NCBI RefSeq assembly: GCF_036057275.1
Contig: NZ_CP107945.1
Span: 2,914,001 to 2,978,000, forward strand
Source: Streptomyces sp. NBC_00390
GTDB lineage: Bacteria; Actinomycetota; Actinomycetes; Streptomycetales; Streptomycetaceae
Direction of reading: 5' to 3'
DNA length: 64,000 bases
Part shown: positions 58,633 through 64,000 of the stretch, in pieces
How positions within the stretch are numbered: the first letter of the stretch is position 1
How the letters are laid out: each line of letters starts with the position of its first letter
Notes under the pieces: model-generated
What the model was told of the DNA's origin: nothing
What the model saw: only the letters and a program-made list of their open reading frames with translations
Databases searched by the model: none
Made by a program: the position numbers and the translations under genes

Positions 58633-60078
58633 GTGAGTGACACCCCATTCGGATTCGGCCTTCCGCCGGAGGAGCCGGAGCACGGCGACGAGGGCAAGAA
58701 GAAGAATCCCGCCGGAGGTGGCCAGGGCTCCGGTGGGTCCCCGGCCGATCCGTTCGGTTTCGGTTTCGGGGACAGCGGCGGGGACAACCCCTTCGCGGCC
58801 ATGTTCGGCTCCCTGAACCCGAACGACCTGGGCGCGGCCTTCCAGCAGCTCGGCCAGATGCTGAGCTACGAGGGCGGCCCGGTCAACTGGGACATGGCCA
58901 AGCAGATCGCGCGCCAGACGGTCTCCCAGGGCACGCCGGACGGCACCAAGGACGTGAGCGTCGGTCCGGTCGACCGGACCGCGGTCGAGGAGGCCGTGCG
59001 GCTGGCCGATCTGTGGCTGGACGGAGCGACCTCGCTCCCGTCGGGCGCGAGCACGGCCGTGGCATGGAGCCGCGCGGAGTGGGTCGAGGCGACCCTCCCG
59101 GCGTGGCAGCAGCTCGTGGACCCGGTGGCCGAGCGTGTCGGCCTCGCCATGGGTGATGTGCTGCCCGAGGAGATGCAGGCCATGGCAGGTCCGCTGATCG
59201 GGATGATGCGCTCCATGGGCGGAGCGATGTTCGGTCAGCAGATCGGACAGGCGGTCGGTGTGCTCGCGGGCGAGGTGGTCGGTTCGACCGACATCGGGCT
59301 GCCGCTGGGCCCGGCCGGCAAGGCCGCTCTCCTTCCGCTGAACATCGAAGCGCTCGGCAAGGACCTCGGGGTGCCGAAGGAGGAGGTGCGGCTCTATCTC
59401 GCCCTGCGCGAGGCCGCCCACCAGCGGCTCTTCGCCCATGTGCCGTGGCTGCGATCGCATCTGTTCGGTGCGGTCGAGGGCTATGCGCGCGGGATCAAGG
59501 TCGACACGACCAAGCTGGAGGATGTGGTCGGCCAGTTCGACCCGACGCACCCCGAGCAGCTGCAGGAGGCGCTGCAGCAGGGCATGTTCCAGCCGGAGGA
59601 CACCCCGGAGCAGAAGGCCGCGCTGGCCCGGCTGGAGACCGCGCTGGCCCTCGTCGAAGGCTGGGTGGACGCCGTGGTGCACGAGGCGGCGTCGAGCCGT
59701 CTGACGTCCGCCGCGGCGCTGCGCGAGACGCTGCGCAGGCGCCGGGCATCGGGCGGCCCCGCCGAGCAGACGTTCGCGACACTGATCGGTCTGCAGCTGC
59801 GTCCGCGCAGGCTGCGGGACGCCTCTCGGCTGTGGGCCTCGCTCACCGACGCGCGCGGGATGGACGGGCGTGACGCTCTGTGGGAGCACCCGGACATGCT
59901 GCCCACGGCCACGGATCTGGACGATCCGGACGGCTTCGTCCACCGCGAGCAGCTCGACTTCTCCGAGCTGGACAAGATGCTCGGTGAGGCCGCTTCCAAG
60001 GGCGACGAGGACGGCAAGGGCGGCAAGGGCACCGCGGAAGAGCGCGGCACCGGCGAAAAGGGCGACGACGAGAAGTGA
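58633..60078 (+). CDS. DUF2342 zinc-dependent metalloprotease-like protein
   Basis: 481 aa, GTG after GAGGAAA. The N-terminus is low-complexity with FGFG repeats (PFGFGLPP, DPFGFGFGD). The core contains the family regions QQIGQAVGVLAGEVVGSTDIGL, REAAHQRLFAHVPWL and VVHEAASSRL, and the tail is highly charged. The His-rich segments REAAHQ and VVHEAA resemble zinc-protease motifs. The true activity is not established. It is coupled to the NUDIX gene by a GTGA overlap. Confidence 0.85.
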   Translation: MSDTPFGFGLPPEEPEHGDEGKKKNPAGGGQGSGGSPADPFGFGFGDSGGDNPFAAMFGSLNPNDLGAAFQQLGQMLSYEGGPVNWDMAKQIARQTVSQGTPDGTKDVSVGPVDRTAVEEAVRLADLWLDGATSLPSGASTAVAWSRAEWVEATLPAWQQLVDPVAERVGLAMGDVLPEEMQAMAGPLIGMMRSMGGAMFGQQIGQAVGVLAGEVVGSTDIGLPLGPAGKAALLPLNIEALGKDLGVPKEEVRLYLALREAAHQRLFAHVPWLRSHLFGAVEGYARGIKVDTTKLEDVVGQFDPTHPEQLQEALQQGMFQPEDTPEQKAALARLETALALVEGWVDAVVHEAASSRLTSAAALRETLRRRRASGGPAEQTFATLIGLQLRPRRLRDASRLWASLTDARGMDGRDALWEHPDMLPTATDLDDPDGFVHREQLDFSELDKMLGEAASKGDEDGKGGKGTAEERGTGEKGDDEK

Positions 60079-60596
60079 GCCTGCATGACGACGCCCTGCT
60101 CGTACTGAAGGGCTACGAGCATCAGGAAGAGCTGCGGCGGCTGTATCTGGACCACCTGGCGGCGCACCCTGACGCCATGTGGAAGGCCTGCGGAGCCGGG
60201 CATCTCACGGCCAGCGCCCTGGTGATCGACCCGGACCGGGGGCGGGTGCTGCTGACACTGCACCGGAAGCTCGGCATGTGGCTGCAGATGGGCGGCCACT
60301 GCGAGCCGGGGGACGAGACGCTCGCGCTGGCCGCGTTGCGCGAGGCCACGGAGGAGTCCGGCATCAGCGGTCTGACGCTGTTGCCGGGCGGTCCGGTGAC
60401 CTTGGACCGGCACCCGATTCCCGCGCCCTGCACGTGGCATCTCGATGTGCAGTACGCGGCGCTGGCGCCCGCCGGAGCGGTCGCCGAGATCAGCGAGGAG
60501 TCACTGGACCTGCGCTGGTTCGCGTACGACGAGGTGCCGGACGTGGCCGATGCGTCTGTCGTGAGACTGCTGGAGCGCACCCGCGCGGCGCTGTGA
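60075..60596 (+). CDS. NUDIX hydrolase
   Basis: 173 aa. The Nudix box is GGHCEPGDETLALAALREAT followed by EESGI. GTG start overlaps the upstream stop. It probably hydrolyses a nucleoside diphosphate derivative; the substrate cannot be inferred. A bidirectional terminator follows. Confidence 0.9.
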   Translation: MSLHDDALLVLKGYEHQEELRRLYLDHLAAHPDAMWKACGAGHLTASALVIDPDRGRVLLTLHRKLGMWLQMGGHCEPGDETLALAALREATEESGISGLTLLPGGPVTLDRHPIPAPCTWHLDVQYAALAPAGAVAEISEESLDLRWFAYDEVPDVADASVVRLLERTRAAL

Positions 60597-60623
60597 GACA
60601 TGCGGCGTGAGGCATAAGGGAAC

Positions 60624-60662
60624 GAGTAAGGGGCGACCGCTCTCAGCGGCCGCCCCTTACTC
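60624..60662. terminator. Bidirectional terminator
   Basis: GAGTAAGGGGCG / CGCCCCTTACTC outer arms with an inner CCGCT / AGCGG stem, between the convergent NUDIX and AIM24 genes. Confidence 0.9.
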
Positions 60663-60673
60663 ATGAGGTTCGG

Positions 60674-61429
60674 CTAGTTCCAGGCGTTGTTCTGGTTCTG
60701 GGAGTGCGAACCGTGCTGGCCCACGCCGTACTGCGCACGCAGCCCCTGTCCGAGGTCCGCGTTCTGCGGCGGCATGACCTCGCTGGGCTGCACGAGCGCG
60801 AAGCCCTGACCGAGGAAGCTGAGCTCCCAGCCCTCACCGGTGTTGCCGCGTCGGCGGCGCACGCCCGTCGAGTGGGTCTGGGACTGCATCTGCACCCGCA
60901 GTGCGGACGACCAGGCGACGATCGCGTCGGCGTCCACGCTGACGTACTTGTCCGGTGTCACCTGCATCATCAGCGGCTGGCCGGAGGTCATCAGCGCGAC
61001 CTTGCCCCGGCCGGAGATGTTGAGCTGGTACTTGCCGGATCCGGAGATGCCGTACTGGCTGTCCACCGCGATGACTTCGGTGTGCAGCGTGGAGTCGAGC
61101 GCGAGGACATAGGCGCTGTCGACCGTCATGCCCTCCTGGTCCACGTCCACGACATGGACGTACTGCGCGAGGTTGGCGAAGTAGACGGTGCCCTGTCCCG
61201 AGCAGCGCATCAGGTCCAGGCCCTCACCGGTGTTGGCGCGAGCCCGTCGCTGGCTGCTGGTCTGGTACTCGCCGTCGAAGTCGACCAGGCCCTGGTACGC
61301 CACCATGGCGCCCTTGCGGGCGAGGATGTCGTCGTGGCCGGTGAGCGAGACCCGCAGCAACTGCGGGTTCTGCACGACGTAGCGGTCCTGGGACTGCTGC
61401 TCCGTGTTGCTGAAAAGCGAACTCTGCAT
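60674..61429 (-). CDS. AIM24 family protein
   Basis: 251 aa. AIM24 beta-strand pattern: QLLRVSLTGHDDILARKGAM, GLDLMRCSGQGTVYFAN, SGSGKYQLNISGRGKVAL, then VAWSSALRVQMQSQ and GFALVQPSE near the end, with a Gln/Asn-rich tail. It is the third gene of the operon that starts with the TerD-AIM24 fusion. The family function in bacteria is unclear. Confidence 0.9.
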   Translation of the reverse strand: MQSSLFSNTEQQSQDRYVVQNPQLLRVSLTGHDDILARKGAMVAYQGLVDFDGEYQTSSQRRARANTGEGLDLMRCSGQGTVYFANLAQYVHVVDVDQEGMTVDSAYVLALDSTLHTEVIAVDSQYGISGSGKYQLNISGRGKVALMTSGQPLMMQVTPDKYVSVDADAIVAWSSALRVQMQSQTHSTGVRRRRGNTGEGWELSFLGQGFALVQPSEVMPPQNADLGQGLRAQYGVGQHGSHSQNQNNAWN

Positions 61430-61448
61430 GGTGTGTTCCCGCTCCCCC

Positions 61449-62129
61449 TCAGCCCCGGATCCGCAGGCGGTCGGTGCTGTCCTCGCTCGGCTGTACGACG
61501 ACGATGCCCTGGCCCGAGAAGGCCATCTGGTAGGCCTCTCCACTGCCCCGCCCGATCAGGGACGAGGCCTTGAAGCTGCGCTTGCCCTTCACCTTGAGGT
61601 TCGGGGACCAGGCGACGAGGGCGTCCGGGTCGACGTAGGTCTCGTCCTCGCCGCGGCCGCAGTCCACGACGATCGGCGTGCCGCGGGAGGTCAGGGCGAC
61701 CCATCCTGTGCCCTCGATCTCCACGTTCCACAGGCCCTGTCCGGCGAACTTGGCCAGGCCCTTGACCTTTTCGACGCCCCACTGGAGGTGGGCGTCGAAG
61801 GCCAGCAGATTGGTTCCGTTGACCGAGAGGGAGTCGTTGTTGAGATTGATGACGACGACGTCCGCACCGTAGTCGGCGAGGTAGAGCAGGCCGTCACCGG
61901 AGCACTTCATGATGGGCGCGCCTTCGCCGGTCACCCACTGGGCGGCGACCTGGCGGACGGCGGGCGGGTTGGGCTCGTACTGGACGAAGCCCTCGTAGGC
62001 CACCATCGAGCCGGCACGCGCGTACAGGTCCTGGCCTGTGGCCATGGCGACCTTGAGCATGGTGCGGCCGTGGTTCTCCATCCGGGCCGCGATCGGGGTC
62101 GGGGCGAAGCCCGCGAGTTGCTGGTTCAT
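61449..62129 (-). CDS. AIM24 family protein
   Basis: 226 aa. Same fold as its neighbours: RAGSMVAYEGFVQYEP, APIMKCSGDGLLYLADYGAD, KFAGQGLWNVEIEGTGWVAL, DALVAWSPNLKVK, GIVVVQPSE. It starts 11 bp after the TerD-AIM24 gene and ends 19 bp before the third gene. Tandem paralogues suggest a hetero-oligomer. Confidence 0.9.
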   Translation of the reverse strand: MNQQLAGFAPTPIAARMENHGRTMLKVAMATGQDLYARAGSMVAYEGFVQYEPNPPAVRQVAAQWVTGEGAPIMKCSGDGLLYLADYGADVVVINLNNDSLSVNGTNLLAFDAHLQWGVEKVKGLAKFAGQGLWNVEIEGTGWVALTSRGTPIVVDCGRGEDETYVDPDALVAWSPNLKVKGKRSFKASSLIGRGSGEAYQMAFSGQGIVVVQPSEDSTDRLRIRG

Positions 62130-62140
62130 GTCGGGCTCCC

Positions 62141-63757
62141 TCAGACCTCGTACGGCTGGACGACGATGAAGTTGCCGGGCGCGCCCCGGAACTGGAGGTT
62201 CACGGTCTCCCCGCTGTGGCCCGGGTAGGCATTGCGCCGCAGCCGGACCTGGCTGGAGAGGATGACCTGGGATGCCGCCGACCACGCCACGACCGCGTTG
62301 CAGTCGGCGAAGGTGGTGGGCGTGACCGGCAGGACCACGGGGATGCCGTGGGTCTTGACGACGATCGTGCCCGTGCCCTGGAACATCATCGTGAACAGGG
62401 CGCCGCCGGGGATGCCGTGGCCCTCGATGCGACGGACCTCGTGCTGCAGCGACTCGTCGAAGGCGAGGACGTTCTCGGCGGAGACACAGATGCCGTCGCC
62501 CTGCAGCTCGATGGAGTGCAGATGCGCGCCGTCCTCCGCGAGGAACACCTGACCACGGCCGGTGCAGCGCATCAGCTGCATCTCCTGGCCGGTGGCATTG
62601 CCGACGATACGGCCCGCGAAACCGGCGCCCTTGTAGCTGAAATCGACCTTGCCCTGGTACATGACCATGCTGCCCTGACGGGCGAGGACGGGGGTACCGC
62701 CCATGGTCAGGTCGACCCGCATCAGCTGCTGGTTCTGCGGTGTCCAGCGCTGGCCCGTCGGGGTCTCGCGGTACGGCTGGAGCGCGGCCTGCAGACCGGC
62801 ACCCGCCTGCGGGACTCCCTGGGGAACGCCCTGCGGCATGCCGCCCGGGGGCATGCCGGGGGGCTGCTGACCGTAGGGCGCGGGGGCCTGCTGACCGTAC
62901 GGCGACGGCATGCCCGGCGGAACCTGGCCGGGCACCTGCCCCGGAACCTGGCCGAACTGCGGCTGTTGCGGCGGCTGTCCGTACGGGGACGGCGCCGGCG
63001 GCGGCACGGTGCCCGGCGGCAGCGGCGCGGCGACGGTCGGAGCGGCGTGCATCTGCGGGTTCGGCTGCGCGGGCGCCGGGCCCGGGGCGCCGAAGGCGGG
63101 CGCGGGCTGCGCCGCCTGGGGCGCCTGCGGGGCAGGGGCCGGTGCGCCGAACACCGGGGCCGGCGCGGCGGCCTGCGGCGGCGCGAACGAGGGTGCCGCG
63201 GCCTGCGGTTGCTGCGCGCCCGGCTGCTCCTCGGCGACCTCGCCGCCGAAGTTCTTCAGCAGTGCGTCGAGTCCGCCGTCGAAGCCCTGGCCGACCGCCG
63301 CGAACCGCCAGACGTCCTTGAGATAGAAGTCGCCCAGCATCACCGCACGCTCGGTGGAGAACTCCGAGCCGGTGAAGGCGTACCGGACGACCTCTTCGCC
63401 GCCGGCGACGATCCGGATGTACCCCGGGCCGACCTGCGACATCTGTCCCGCGCCGTCGATCGTCGCGGTGAAGGAGAGCTTGTGGATGTTCGCCGGGATG
63501 CGATCCAGTGTGACGCGGAACGACTCGGTGTCACCGGACTGTGCGCCCAGAAGCTGAATCGACTCCTCCGGCGACTTCGGCTGATTGAAGAAGATGAAGT
63601 ACCGGTCGTCCGAGAGCTGCTCGTTCGCATCGAGTCCGAAGCAGCTGATGTCGAAGGTCAGCCCAGGAGCGGCGATCTGCACACCTACGTACAGATCCGT
63701 CCCCGGCGTGAGATCACTGATCTTGGCCTTGTGGCCGCGTTGAAATTCCCTGGCCAT
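62141..63757 (-). CDS. TerD-domain / AIM24-domain fusion protein
   Basis: 538 aa. Residues 1-175 form a TerD (tellurium-resistance/stress) domain with the calcium-site type motif FDISCFGLDANEQLSDDRYF and GDFYLKDVWRFAAVGQG. Residues 180-325 are a Pro/Ala/Gln-rich linker. Residues 330-538 are an AIM24 domain (PVLARQGSMVMYQGKVDFSY, MRCTGRGQVFLAE, AVVAWSAASQVILS, NFIVVQPYEV). TerD proteins in Streptomyces respond to calcium and affect development. It is the first gene of a three-gene operon. Confidence 0.92.
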   Translation of the reverse strand: MAREFQRGHKAKISDLTPGTDLYVGVQIAAPGLTFDISCFGLDANEQLSDDRYFIFFNQPKSPEESIQLLGAQSGDTESFRVTLDRIPANIHKLSFTATIDGAGQMSQVGPGYIRIVAGGEEVVRYAFTGSEFSTERAVMLGDFYLKDVWRFAAVGQGFDGGLDALLKNFGGEVAEEQPGAQQPQAAAPSFAPPQAAAPAPVFGAPAPAPQAPQAAQPAPAFGAPGPAPAQPNPQMHAAPTVAAPLPPGTVPPPAPSPYGQPPQQPQFGQVPGQVPGQVPPGMPSPYGQQAPAPYGQQPPGMPPGGMPQGVPQGVPQAGAGLQAALQPYRETPTGQRWTPQNQQLMRVDLTMGGTPVLARQGSMVMYQGKVDFSYKGAGFAGRIVGNATGQEMQLMRCTGRGQVFLAEDGAHLHSIELQGDGICVSAENVLAFDESLQHEVRRIEGHGIPGGALFTMMFQGTGTIVVKTHGIPVVLPVTPTTFADCNAVVAWSAASQVILSSQVRLRRNAYPGHSGETVNLQFRGAPGNFIVVQPYEV

Positions 63758-63864
63758 GCGTTACGACCGTCCCCCATCCCGAATTTGAATGCGTCGCGCC
63801 AGGCTAACGGCTGAGGCCGACATTGAGCCAAGCCGGTACACATTCGGTACAGGACCGTGGACCG

Positions 63865-64000
63865 TCACTCTCCGCGTGCTGCAGGCAGGTGCGGGAGACG
63901 GTCGGCGGAGACGACGCCTTCCAGGTAGCCCCGGGCCCTCTCGGTACGGGGGTAGGCCTCCAGCAGCCGCCAGAAGCGCGGGCCGTGGCCGGGTACCAGC
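63865..64000 (-). CDS. YgjP-like (M48-type) metallopeptidase, C-terminal end
   Basis: Only the last 45 codons are in the window: LVPGHGPRFWRLLEAYPRTE then RARGYLEGVVSADRLPHLPA. The H-G-P-R-F-W segment is the third metal-ligand region of YgjP/SprT-like metallopeptidases. The start lies outside. Confidence 0.7.
   Translation of the reverse strand, partial: LVPGHGPRFWRLLEAYPRTERARGYLEGVVSADRLPHLPAARGE

Overview
The window is high-GC DNA with the gene content of a Streptomyces chromosome. Markers of this are the sigR-rsrA redox switch with a sigma-R type promoter, a mycothiol-type ZAS anti-sigma factor, a cobalamin riboswitch on a class Ia ribonucleotide reductase, actinobacterial families (UPF0182, PPA1309, DUF2342) and initiator tRNA genes without an encoded CCA end. 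It has three parts: conserved chromosome (1-18254), an integrated conjugative element (about 18241-45776) and conserved chromosome again (45777-64000).

Left chromosome: the 3' end of a sodium/solute symporter; a B12 riboswitch and nrdAB; convergent genes for a secreted zinc D-Ala-D-Ala carboxypeptidase and peptide deformylase; a TPR protein and two membrane HD-domain proteins (one a canonical HD-GYP); rsrA and sigR with an autoregulatory promoter; an alpha/beta hydrolase; an SRAP (YedK/HMCES-like) protein; an M50-like membrane protease; then aroA, rsgA, an SMR exporter, a TetR regulator and hisN.

Element: a 14-bp sequence that forms the last codons and stop of hisN recurs at 45763-45776. Between the copies lies an actinomycete integrative and conjugative element (AICE). 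Its leftward genes are a tyrosine integrase, an excisionase, a replication pair (helicase plus Prim-Pol), a small membrane protein, an FtsK/SpoIIIE-type Tra translocase, a large basic protein, an RRQRL-type zinc protein, a solo cytosine-C5 methyltransferase and DUF2637/6303/6284-like proteins. A regulatory cluster follows (XRE-like, NUDIX, HD and KorSA-like GntR proteins). The distal part carries cargo: about 32 degenerate CRISPR repeats followed by csb2-csb1-csx17-cas3, a type I-G effector set with no cas1, cas2 or cas4 anywhere in the window. Several non-coding arrays stand out: a 12-bp-periodic octamer array beside tra (candidate clt), a heptamer cluster next to xis (candidate origin or regulatory site), a 10-bp-arm operator, and a relic of tRNA-Pro(CGG) near the right end.

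Right chromosome: a CBS-domain protein; catalase with a divergent Fur-family regulator and a shared operator; two identical initiator tRNA genes flanking a Sel1-repeat protein gene; UPF0182; PPA1309; a PDZ/Lon-type protease; a 58-aa membrane protein; moaE; an NAD-dependent epimerase; a DUF2342 metalloprotease-like protein and a NUDIX protein; a three-gene AIM24 / TerD-AIM24 operon; and the end of a YgjP-like metallopeptidase gene.

Family assignments come from reading motifs by eye. No database searches were run, and DUF numbers are recalled rather than verified.
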